Source of the DNA: Spinellus fusiger
Lineage: Eukaryota > Mucoromycota > Mucoromycetes > Mucorales > Phycomycetaceae
Assembly: GCA_025094145.1 (NCBI GenBank)
Contig: JALLLS010000015.1
Coordinates: 434,001 to 498,000, forward strand
Length of the DNA stretch: 64,000 nt
Reading direction: 5' to 3'
The notes under the pieces are model-generated. The model was not told the DNA's origin. It saw only the letters and a program-made list of their open reading frames with translations, and searched no databases. Made by a program: the position numbers and the translations under genes. Each line of letters begins with the position of its first letter. Within the stretch, counting starts at the first letter, position 1. Below are positions 12,155-22,631 of the stretch, in pieces.

Positions 12155-14759
12155 ATGGCATCTGCTCATACTAGACTGAAGGCTGTTCAACAGCACCTAA
12201 CACCTGAACAAGCCCATGCCAATGCTGTAGAGTAGGTTGGCATTTCCCAGTCTTATGATGGCTAAGGATAGCAGACCTCTATCCCAAGTATCAAGAGAAC
12301 TCACAGCATGTGTTTTATATATCTATAGTCCAGTAGCCTCCATGAAAGAAGAAAGAGAAAAGGCGTGTTTCCAGATCCGAGAACTCACCTATCTCTTGGA
12401 TGGGGGTCAGAAAGTCACAGAGATGAAAGAGAGAATGTCGCTTGAGCTGGAGCGTAACCATCGCTTTAAAATGAATGATATTCATGATCTTACTAAAGAA
12501 GAGCTTCGTGAGCGTACCATGTTGAGAGTAAAGATCAGAAAGAAACAATTCCCTTACTTATGCTGTGTGGTGTGTCTAGTTCTCTAGTCTTGTAGATCAC
12601 CTTCAGAATGAGCCTTTAGAGCACTTTAGAAAGAGAATGGAGATTGTGAGTATCCTGGATCCTGGATTCTGGACACGATTCGGTGTACATTGTAAGTTGT
12701 ATTTATAGATAGACAGATAGATAGCTGTGTGTGTGTGTGTGTGTGTTTGAGAGATCTTTCTCCACATCTCTTCATGTATATAACTAAAACAGCATAGATG
12801 GACTTTTCATTGGTGCACTTCAAAGCAATGCAACCTCTGGACAGCTAAGCTACTGGTTTGGAAAGGGCTCTCTATCACTTAATGGCATCATTGGTTGTTT
12901 TGCAATGACAGAACTTGGTCATGGTTCAAATGTACCTGGATTAGAAACCACAGCCACCTTTGATGAAGCCTCGGATCAATTTATTATCCACACACCTACA
13001 TTAACAGCGACAAAGGTAAAGAAGACTCTCTTGTCTAGATAGTTTAGCCATAAAGAGAGCAGATACAGTGCCAGGTACTTATTAGAGGCGCCTATGTTTC
13101 TAGTGGTGGATTGGTGGAGCAGCACACACAGCAACCCATGCTGCTGTATTTGCCCAGCTAATTGTAAAGAACAAATGCTACGGTTCAAAGTGTTTTGTTG
13201 TTCAATTGAGAGACCCAAAGACCTACGACACATTAACAGGCATTAATATTGGTGATCTGGGCAAAAAGATGGTTTGTTCTCTATTCTATGTAGCTAAAGG
13301 CATGTTGATTCACACATTCTATGATGGAAATAGGGAAGAGATGGTATTGACAATGGATGGATTCAATTCACCAATGTACGCATCCCCAGAGGCAACATGT
13401 TAATGAAGCATACCAAAGTATCACGCACTGGTATTGTACAAGAACCTGCATTGCAACAGCTGGTATGTTGGTGTTGGTGTTGTATTGACTTTGCACAAGA
13501 CGCTAACAGAAAGGGGAAAAAAAAAGACATACGGTGCACTTCTTCAAGGACGAGTGGCCATGGTAGTAGACAGTGGTAATGTCTCTAAAAAGGCACTTTC
13601 TATAGCTATTCGTTATGCTGCTGTTCGCCGCCAATTCTCTAGTTCAGGTGCCTCCATTGAAACCAAATTGCTAGACTATCCCATTCATCAAAGACGTCTA
13701 ATGCCTCTTCTTGCACAGACATTTGCTATGTTATTCACTGGATCCGAAATGACAAATATGTACCAGCATATGATGACTCGTCTTGAGAATGCAAGACCAG
13801 GAGATACTGATATTGACCAAGTCATTGAAGCCCTGAAAGAAACTCACTCTACTAGTGCTGGTCTTAAAGCCTTTTGTACATGGAACTGCTTAAACACAAT
13901 TGAACAATGTAGACAGGCGTGTGGCGGTCATGGTTATTCTGCCTATGCTGGACTAGCAGGGATGTACCAGGACTTTGCTGTTCAATGTACATGGGAGGGT
14001 GACAATACAATCCTTGCTCTCCAAGCAGGTCGCTATCTGATCAGCAGCTACACAGAAGCCATCAAAGGCAAATCACTCTCCCCCGGTGTAGGCTATCTTA
14101 ACCATCTTGATGTGTTGCTTGGAAAACAGTGTCAAGTCAAGACGTTGGAGGAGATTCTTCAGCCTCATATTATTCTTGAAGGATGGCAGGCAGTGTGTGC
14201 TAATGTCGTTAAAAGCGCCGTCCTTGAGTTTGAAGCATGTCTTGCGTCTGGAAAAACAGTGGATGATGCATATGAGTCGTGTTCACAGTCCCGTCTTTCT
14301 GCTGCCAAATTACACTGTCAGGGCTATCTCTTCCACCGATTTGTGGATGGTGTTTCCAAAGTGACCAGTGAACTTCGTCATGTCTTGGACAAACTTACTC
14401 TTCTCTTTGGTCTTTATACCATTGGAGAAAATGCAGGTGCCTTTCTTCAGTATGAGTACTTTAAACCGGATCAGATTGCTTTTATCCATAGCCAAGTGAA
14501 TGCACTCTGTTTGGAAGTTAGAGAACAGGCCATTCCTCTTGTAGATGCATTCAATTTGTCTGATTTTATCATTAACAGTCCCTTGGGAAGAGCAGATGGT
14601 AATGTGTATGTGCATTACTACGATCAGGTGAAGCAGTCCAATGTCTCTGGAAAACATCCGTACTTTGAACGCATTATTAAGCCGCTCATTGAGCGAGATC
14701 TTAATTCTGATGATGCTGAAGAAGAAAACGGTGGTCTGGAAGAAGAGGAAGAAGACTAG
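12155..14759 (+). CDS. POX1: Peroxisomal acyl-CoA oxidase, seven exons
   Basis: Exons 12155-12231, 12329-12527, 12580-12691, 12798-13015, 13104-13271, 13334-13462 and 13527-14759 encode about 711 residues. The enzyme makes the first, FAD-dependent step of peroxisomal beta-oxidation, acyl-CoA to trans-2-enoyl-CoA with H2O2 (family knowledge). Visible landmarks: [11 protein letters not shown] near the N-terminus, [15 protein letters not shown], the flavin/substrate segment [17 protein letters not shown] at about 163-179, [46 protein letters not shown], and CTWEGDNT, whose Glu at about 458 is the expected catalytic base. The N-terminus holds RLKAVQQHL, an exact match to the PTS2 consensus (R/K)(L/V/I)x5(H/Q)(L/A). 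The C-terminus is acidic (GGLEEEEED) and lacks SKL. Every intron is in phase; the 64-nt last intron is not a multiple of three in effect, yet the ORF happens to read through it. Confidence 0.93.
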
Positions 14760-15113
14760 GAATTCCTTTTTGTTTTTTTTGTTTTTATTAGATCCATAGG
14801 TAGATAGAAAATACACATTAAAATGGACATGATAGAATCTATTTATTTATTTTTTTGTTTCCATGTAATGTGTCTTGCTTTATGCATTCCGTGGTAAGAC
14901 GTAACTAAACAGTAACAAGAGAATAAGGACTAGTCACGGAGATAAACCTTATCCTGGCTCAAGTGCTACGTTGTCCCACAGATAAGAGTAGGACAGACCT
15001 ATAAAAGCAGTCCCTGGCTTACCACTCATCATAGGAAGAAAGAATAGGAAGGATAAAAAAATAAAGAAAGGAAAGGATAGACTGTGAATGTGAGTGTGAA
15101 TGAAGACAAGGGC
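14760..15113. other. Spacer between acyl-CoA oxidase and CipC-like gene
   Basis: No coding signal. A T-rich 3' UTR of the oxidase gene is followed by the CipC-like promoter region, including CTATAAAAG at about 14999. Confidence 0.5.
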
Positions 15114-15120
15114 TATAAAT
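15114..15120 (+). promoter_or_regulatory. Candidate TATA box of the CipC-like gene
   Basis: TATAAAT lies about 70 bp upstream of the ATG at 15185, a usual distance for a fungal TATA element with a short leader. A second similar box lies about 115 bp further upstream. Position and motif only. Confidence 0.4.
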
Positions 15121-15184
15121 AAGACACAAAGACGCCTCTTTCCATCTTCCACAGTGTAAATTGTCTTTTCTTCTTATTCACACA

Positions 15185-16719
15185 ATGACAGCTCCTGAAT
15201 CTGTATTTCCTATTGGCTACTTCTTTATTATTTCCAAGTTGAATGGATTTGTTGTGGATGTTGAAAACCCAACAGAAGCAGTTGTAAGTATTGTTTATTG
15301 ATTATTTAGCTTTCTCTATAAAAGACGGTCACTCACACTCTGTGCCATTGTCATCAATGAACAACTCCCCTTCTTCAAGGCAGGTGCAAGAATCCTCCTC
15401 ACATCCCGCAAACAACATTCACCTGAAAGAGACAGTCAATTATGGATTCATCAAAATGGTACACATTCAAAACAAGAACAAGAACAAGAACAAGAAGGAA
15501 TGAACCTGTTATTTTTCTTCACTAGGATTTTTGACCAACAAAATGACAGGCTTGGTACTTGATATTAACAGATCCCCTAACTTTATGGGTAAGTTTGCTT
15601 TTAGAAAGTGTCTCGGAAGTCCCCGAGCAGAGGAAACGGAGAAATTTTATATTTGTTTCGTGTAACATAACAACGGGGTTTCATATTTTACATATTTAAA
15701 ATTGATTCTCTCCATGGCAACTCCAATGCCAATGAAAAAGAAGAGACAGAACTGACATTTTCTTTGTCCTAGCTATTTTCAATGGTGAACAGCATCTTTA
15801 CCTTGATCAAATGAAGGAAGAAGAAGCGGTAAATAAACAACACTTTAACAATAGAACAGGGCATTAACAACAACAACAACAATAACAATGATATGTCTAG
15901 GCTCATGACCAGAGATTTGGCTTTGAACAAGAGACAGGGTTCATTTATTCTCTTCATGACTCAGATGTTGTGTTCAATATCCGAAAAGCACAAGTCACTG
16001 AAAATGGAAGAGTGATTGTTCACAAGCGCACACAAGTCACAGAGGAAGGAGAAGAGCCTCTGCATCAGCACTGGACAATAGAGTTGGGGGATCCATTGAA
16101 AGTAGATTCTGATGATGACGAAGAAGATGACAGAAAGCGTGCAAGACTGAGATCATGGTTCGGTAACTGGTCTGGTTGGAATAAGCGTCACAATGGCCTG
16201 TTGAAGGAAAAGGACCTGAAAGAAGCACATGAGAAGGTGTATAAGCAGAAAAAAGCTAGTTTGAGGTAATTTTTATTACAATCTCACCATAGAGTAGGGA
16301 GGATGCGGGGTGTGGAGTGGGTGGCTTTATATGACCATGAAAGATGAAAACACCAACACATTGTTATGATTCCAGTCACGAGTTATTAGCAGCAGCAGCA
16401 GCATTTGAAGCTGTCAGTGCATGGGAGAAAAAACAAGAGGCCAATGGTGAACCTATGCGTCATAGTCTGGGTAAAAAGCTGATTGCTAGTTTGGCAGCTG
16501 CAGAGGTAAGACGAGAGAGAACCACCTCACTCCGCTATGATGAGATGCTCATTTGGGACTGCGTTTCTTTTGTAGCTGGTGAAGTTGTATGAAGAGCGTG
16601 GTGTGGGTGAGGAGGAAGGCAAAAACGAAGACCAAAAACAGCAGAGCAGATCCATGATGCAGAAGATGTCTGCCTCTGCCGCTGAGAACCTGTTTGATGC
16701 TAAGCACAAAGATGATTAG
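15185..16719 (+). CDS. Beta-trefoil-like protein with C-terminal CipC (DUF3759) domain
   Basis: Exons 15185-15283, 15380-15458, 15526-15588, 15773-15828, 15901-16265, 16376-16505 and 16576-16719 join in phase to about 311 residues. The N-terminal 140 residues have the short strand-turn repeats of a ricin-B/beta-trefoil fold: GYFFIISKLNGFVVDV, QLWIHQNGFLTNKMTGLVLDI, FGFEQETGFIYSLHD. An acidic and basic linker follows (VDSDDDEEDDRKRARLRSWF). The C-terminal 90 residues, SHELLAAAAAFEAVSAWEKK through LIASLAAAELVKLYEERG, match the CipC/DUF3759 family. CipC proteins are small, stress- or drug-induced fungal proteins of unknown mechanism. There is no signal peptide or membrane helix, so the product is probably cytosolic. 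The exact function is unknown; a glycan- or lipid-binding role for the N-terminal part is inference. Confidence 0.82.
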
Positions 16720-16963
16720 CCAATAAGCGGAAGAAGTAGCCCCTTCTCTCTGATGACTATGTCCTGTGAATAAACACCCTCCAATAAAGATCTCTTTTTC
16801 TTTTCTAAAAAGCATGATGTCATGCTCTCTTTGGCGGAGTCATGCATCTTTGCCTCTTGGTGTGATGCTAATGCCTCTGTTCTTTCCTACTTTGTAACAG
16901 CTTTATTTTTACTTTGAGAATAGCACCTACACCCACCCAACGTATCTACCCACTTCTCTTATT

Positions 16964-19588
16964 ATGCCTGCTGTTGTTGGGCTTGCATGGACTGTCTATG
17001 GTGGTGTGTCTATAGTAAGAGCATAGAAGTCTCCTAAAATAAAGAGAGTTAGACTTTACTAGTGTTTGACCCTATATCACTTAATAATCCTGTACTGTAT
17101 GTCTACAAAGGCCTTTTTTGCCTTTAGTACACTCTTCACTCGCTACTATCAGCACAAACATGAATCTGAACGATTGGCTACGATGGTTACAATGATCGCG
17201 CTTGGACTGATCTTTTCTACCCTTGGACTTCTCCCTGTGGATATCTTCTTGGTATCTTCTACTGTTGACCAGAACACAGGCCTCAAATATGCCTGGGCAA
17301 CGCCTGAAATTGTACAGGAAATGATGGTGACAGTGCAAACAATGTATTATGGTAACTATAGCACAGAGAGTGAACACATATTAAGATGTAGTGTGCTATG
17401 GATTGGTGGGTGTATTTAGCTTCCTGTGCATCCCATTTGCCTATTTCTATTTTGAAGAGTACGAAGAGAACCAGTCTCAACAAGAAAGAATAGCCAGTGC
17501 TGTGAAATACACTTCTTTTTTCCTTGTTATTTCTCTGGTTCTACTTGTGTTTGGCCTTTTCTTAAGACCAACGCAGGCACAACTTCATCTTGATTTCGAC
17601 TGGATGAAAAGACTATTATCAGAAAATAGTAAGTATACTGTCCACGGAGACAAGGCAAATCTTAATCTTTCTATGAAAAAAAACAAAGGTGGGGAAAAGG
17701 CCTTTTCCTTTGTGATTGGCTGTCTTTTCCTCTTAGGGATGGTTGTATTTGTCTTTTATACTGTAAGTATCAACAAAAGAGAAAGTGTATGTGCATGTAT
17801 CTACATGCATTATCCTTTAAGATTTATCTTTTTTTAATTACTTTAAATGCAAGGCACCCGGATTATCTATTTTACCTTTGAATATGATCAAGGGTAAAAG
17901 ACATCTCGAAGTAGAAAACATCGATGTTGAGAACAGATTAATTTTTGTTCGTGAAAAGCTGCGTGCTCTTCAGGCCAAATATATTGGTGGTGCTCCTCAG
18001 GACGAACATATTGGTAGTGCTTTTCAGGCCAGATATATTGGTAGTGCTCGAAATATACCTTTCCAACATCAGGAGGATATTGATGCACTAGAAGAAGAAG
18101 AAACGTAAGCTATAGTGCATGCTCAATGAATGTACTCTTTGCCCTGTGGTTGGCTATCATGGATAAATATACTGCAGTGCTAATCCACATACACTGTTCT
18201 ACCACTACCGATGTTAGTGTCTTGGCGCATCGTCTTCAAAGCTTAAAACAGGACAGACATAGCAAGTGGAAACGACTTGTCAAATCTGTACGCCCAATTG
18301 AGGTGAAATGAAATAACAAAAATAGGAGAACCTCAACTCTCCATCATCCTCATTTTCCTATTCTCCCTTTCTAGGTCTTAATTGGATTTTTTCTGCTTGC
18401 CTTTTCTTTCATCATTATAGCTTCGATCTTCTTGACTATGTAAGGGCATCAATACCTCGTTGAAGCAATTAAACTCACAAGGGCTACTTTGTCTATTCTT
18501 CATAGTGTGGATAAAATAGCCTACTCAGTGTGCGGTAGTCAATGTGGTTACATTATTGATCACCCACAACTATTTAACCCCATTAACTTTATTTTCATCA
18601 AATTGGCAGAGGTAAAAAAAAAAGAGAGAAAAAGAGTAGGAAAATTCCATTTATAGACCCACGGAGAACTCATACTTATCTACTTTACTCCATACACAAT
18701 GGAATATCTCTTGCATTGTGCTTTACAACCCACTACTATGGTGTAATATTCATTCTTCTTCAAGGCATTTCCACTGGACTATCTTTTCATGGTCTCCCTG
18801 ATTCTCTACTTCTTTCTTGCGACCCTATCTGGTGTGATCCATATGGGTCTACGCTTTCTTTGGGTGACGCTTTTCCAGATCAAGAAAGGATCCACAGCAC
18901 CTCAGGGGCTACTTTTCTTTGCTATTCTACTAACACTTGGATTGTTGGCACTTAATTACACACTCATTACTGTGGTGGCACCAGGATATTCTCACTTTGG
19001 AAGTCAGGTTTATGTGAGTAAAGCGTAGAATGGTAGTGCTGAGTCAAGTCAAATCGGATCGAATTGAATTGAATGGGGGTGGTCAGTGTGTCTAGTTCTA
19101 AGACCCTCTTATAGTGTAACCAAACCCTCCAAGCCCATCAAAATTGTAGTGACCGACAAGACCTCATTGTCGCCTGTCATACCTCTGGCCCAACAGGTAA
19201 ACCATTCTCTTATATTATTAAATATATATATATATATATATTCGTTAGGAATATAAATGAAATATAATAAAATGAAATGAAATATAATAGATTAGATTAG
19301 AATAGAATAGGATAATGTAGAATGTGTTATTAAAGAAAAGCTGATATTATAGATATTTGTACGCCCACTGTTTCTTCCATACTCGTCGACAAAATTACCA
19401 TCAACACGCCTTTCTTTGGAGATATATTCTATTTTTCACAGTGGGGTTTTTTGGCTGTCTTTATACTTGGATTTGCGGTGGCACTCTTCCGTAGTCCTAG
19501 AAACAATGTAGACACAGAAGACATGGACCTAATAGAGGCAGAGGAAGAAAATGAATTACTTAGACAAAGACAAAGAGTATATAGTTGA
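16964..19588 (+). CDS. LMBD1-type lysosomal/vacuolar cobalamin transporter, eleven exons
   Basis: Exons 16964-17014, 17111-17351, 17392-17628, 17689-17762, 17854-18104, 18218-18302, 18375-18439, 18506-18611, 18765-19013, 19115-19196 and 19353-19588 join in phase to about 558 residues, close to the family length. About nine hydrophobic helices are visible. Family landmarks are LPVDIFLVSSTVD, CIPFAYFYFEEYEE, ENSGEKAFSFVIG, APGLSILPLNMIKG, RLVKSVRPIE, IVDKIAYSVCGSQCGYII, AFPLDYLFMVSLIL, GSTAPQGLLFF and INTPFFGDIFYFSQWGF. In animals LMBD1 exports cobalamin from lysosomes with ABCD4; a vacuolar role here is by homology. The cytosolic loop after helix 5 carries a three-fold nine-residue repeat. The second intron is only 40 nt. 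The acidic tail ends after AEEENELL. Confidence 0.9.
17974..18054 (+). repeat. In-frame 27-bp triplication in the LMBD1 gene
   Basis: Three consecutive 27-bp units encode AKYIGGAPQ, DEHIGSAFQ and ARYIGSARN in the long cytosolic loop. Units differ at several bases, so the expansion is not brand new. Confidence 0.75.
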
Positions 19589-19671
19589 ATCTATTTTCTA
19601 TTCTATTCTTAATCCATCATTTCAATAAACATGCCATTTTGTATAACTGTATAACTGTATAGATACACAAA

Positions 19672-19810
19672 TACATCATAAATACATAAATATATAAATA
19701 TATAAATACATAGATACATAGATACATAGATACATAGATACATAGATACATAGATACATAGATACATAGATACATAAATACATAAATACATAAATACATA
19801 AATACATAAA
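19672..19810. repeat. 8-bp minisatellite ACATAGAT with ACATAAAT/TATAAATA edges
   Basis: More than ten tandem ACATAGAT units form the core, bordered by degenerate ACATAAAT copies. It begins about 85 bp after the LMBD1 stop. Both strands give long open frames only because the unit lacks stops in some frames; these are not genes. Confidence 0.9.
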
Positions 19811-20226
19811 TGTCTATACAACAGCAGGTGCATCAGAGAGTGGGTCCTTTGTCGATAGAACATTCAATATTGATCCAGGCTATGGGACAGGTCAAATGCA
19901 CATAAATAAAGTGAAGCTCGTCAGGAGTGGTTTGATTCTCATTAAAACAGGCATGCAAGCACGTTGAGTCTATAGATTTCATCTTATTGGCTCCTACAAA
20001 GAAATTGTCTTTTGTTCATAATACTTTCATTCTTTTTAATTGGACTAATCAATAGACAGTCCTGACATGGTGATGAACTAAATGACTTGATGACTCATGA
20101 ACTCATCAACCCACCAACCTACTTACCCACTCACCTATGGATTTTCAGACATATTGATGCACTGAATGACATTCTGTAATGCATATTTATTACTTTTAAC
20201 ACTTCATTTATTGACATGTGCATTCA

Positions 20227-20816
20227 ATGGTATTTATTGACATGTTTTCTTTCTTGTTTTCTAATTCTAATGCTGTTCTGTTTATGTGTAGGTTGAGCTA
20301 TCTATAGCGGTGTGTATAACGTGTCTTTATTTAAGCTTTGTTTGGCTAAACTCCGTATTTTTCCCCTTTTTAATTTCTCTGCATGGAGTTACTCTGGCTA
20401 GAGCAGATAGTAAAAATAACCCCTAAATGAAAATGTGAAAATGTGAAAATGAACACTATGAATGATATGAAAATGAACAAGAAGGACATCTGTCTTGTAG
20501 AATAACTAGCAAATAAATAATGCCATGGCCTAGTTAGGCGTGTGATACCTATCCTCTCTGCCTATCATCCTTTTCTACTATTCCCTTTTTTCAACCTATT
20601 CCCTTATTCCTTAGCAGGTAGATGTAATTTTATTGATTTTACTAAGGGGGAAAGCATAAATATCAATTTCCACTAGCGGCTATTCAAGCTATTTTCCTAG
20701 CCATTCTTTTTTATTTATATTTTTATTTCCGTGTCAATGGCCAAACTGCCACTATGAGACGCTTCAGGGCTATTTTCTTAAAAGGTGAACTCAAACAAAA
20801 GTACCTATACGAATAG
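20227..20816 (+). CDS. Probable small two-helix membrane protein, three exons
   Basis: The model is 20227-20229 (ATG only), 20292-20409 and 20677-20816, about 86 residues. The first intron is a typical 62 nt with donor GTATTT, a TTCTAAT branch-like site and a TGTAG acceptor; the second is 267 nt. Phases agree at both junctions. The second exon encodes ELSIAVCITCLYLSFVWLNS and a second short hydrophobic part; the third gives AIQAIFLAILFYLYFYFRV, a clear membrane helix, followed by a basic tail with MRRFRAIFLKGELKQKYLYE and TAG. It therefore looks like a hairpin membrane protein of ER or vacuole type. I do not recognise a family. The tiny first exon is the weakest part; the start could lie in an upstream exon instead. 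Confidence 0.45.
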
Positions 20817-22631
20817 AGGCCACACATGCCTTTAAAACCACATCTTAACACGTACAGAAGTATCAACATTGCATGTGATATTGATTTAACATGTTAAACA
20901 TGAGTTCATAAATAGGGAAAACAAAAAGTACACTGGCCAATTGGCATTCAGTTCTACTGATATTATCTACAACCTCATAAAGTAGGTGAAGAGTATATTA
21001 CGTGGCATTGGATGGAGTATTGTTTAGCAGAATTCGGCTGACTGGCCTAACCATTCTTATCCTTGTTATTATATTTTTATATTGATACACATTACAAGGC
21101 TGATCAATCACATTAGAATCTATCGAATAATTGCTGTCACCAATGCCACTTTTTATAGGTTCCTTATTTCTTTCAGTAAAATGTTGTGTTTCCACGCTCT
21201 GAATTCCCTTTTTATTTAATAGAAAAAGTTCAAGTCAAAGATCATCGTAAATGTCTAGAGCATGGCATTTGCCTTTCTTTCTCATCATCACCTTGCTCCC
21301 TTAACTTTAATTTTTAGTGTTCATCCTGTCTAGCATGTTTAGTATGTCCATCTTGCTGATGAGCATGACTATTTTGCCCATGGTTTGGTTTGAATTTCTC
21401 TTTCTCTGGAAACTGTTCTCTTCATAAAGAAAGAAAGCAGAGCCATCTTTACAGAAACATCTCTGTCTTTATGTTACTGTAAATACATCTCCATCTTTAT
21501 TATTAAAGAAGCATGAGGTCAATGCATTCTATTTACCATAATAAAATATTAAGAAACTTAAAAAAAAAGACTTGATTGATTTGGTGCCAACATTGATGAT
21601 GATAATGACAGTAAAAAAAAGATATACCATGCAGTCTTCTTAACCTACAGTTTGTTTTCGATTGTATACCATCTTAAACTAAAAATAAGTAGATACGCTT
21701 ACATCCACACTTTTGTTTGCCATCTCCCATAGAGTGTTGTTATAAAAAAGACATTTTCATTTTAACTCTGTTTTCTTTCTTATCCTCTTCCTCACTTGTT
21801 TGTACATTCATTCATTCTGCACTCTATTTGCAAAAGAAAGAAAATAGGACACCTTGCTCTCCTTTTAACCTCCTCAATCCCTTTTTGTCTTTTACATCCA
21901 CTCATTTCTTCTTTATAAATATATACACCTCCTTCTTCTCCTCCTCTCACTCTCTCATCTACCTACTCTCATTCTCACTCTTTCAATTGATCGCTCAGTC
22001 TCCTCAGTCTTTAGTCACTAGAGAGACCCTTTATCAACCCACCACCCACTACATCAGGCACAGCTAGATAAATCAATAGATATCTGCACATATCTATAGA
22101 CGGATACATACCTACACCGTTTTTGATCTCAGTCTCATCAGTCACTAAGATCCTCCTTCACCTCTTCACGTCCGCACTTTCCAGTCTCACTCAACTTGTC
22201 AATTACCTGCTGGCACTAACTGCTTTTCACACTTATTCGCTTCCATTTTTGATCCTGATTGAGTAAGTTATCTAGAGTTAGTTTGGTTTTTATTGTTGGT
22301 AAAGGACACATGAATCATCACTGGTATTATCAATCTATGTACAAGCCTATGTGTCCATATCTATCCATATATCCATATATATCAATAGTGATATATATGG
22401 ATAGATGGAGAGAGAAAGAGATTCATATGTATATATATAAAGAGAGGGAAAGAGAAGAAAAGAGAGATGTAGATGTAGAAAGACAATCACCACTAAAAGA
22501 AAGAAAGAAAGAAATAGACTGCCCTTTACAGTGAACTTTCTAGTGTAGGCTTATGTGTGGAGACTATTAAAATTGGCGATAACATACCTTATCTATTGAC
22601 TGACTTGCCTACTTCTTTTATAGAAATCCTA
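20817..22631. other. Spacer and probable leader of the C2H2 regulator gene
   Basis: The first kilobase is featureless AT-rich DNA. From about 21890 to 22250 the plus strand is rich in C and T tracts, typical of a strong fungal promoter or a long 5' UTR. Short upstream reading frames occur before the zinc-finger start at 22632. Confidence 0.45.
22370..22403. repeat. Perfect 15-bp inverted repeat with 4-nt loop
   Basis: Arms 22370-22384 and 22389-22403 are exactly complementary, separated by ATAG. The structure lies about 230 bp upstream of the zinc-finger protein ATG in the likely 5' leader, where it could fold in RNA or extrude in DNA. Confidence 0.8.

Noticed and set aside
14310..14816. 168-codon minus-strand ORF over the acyl-CoA oxidase 3' end
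   Set aside because: Antisense to a conserved enzyme exon and without family features.
22259..22534. ORF in the leader of the C2H2 gene as an N-terminal exon
   Set aside because: It starts without an ATG, is low complexity (EREREEK) and spans the hairpin; the zinc-finger frame has its own ATG.
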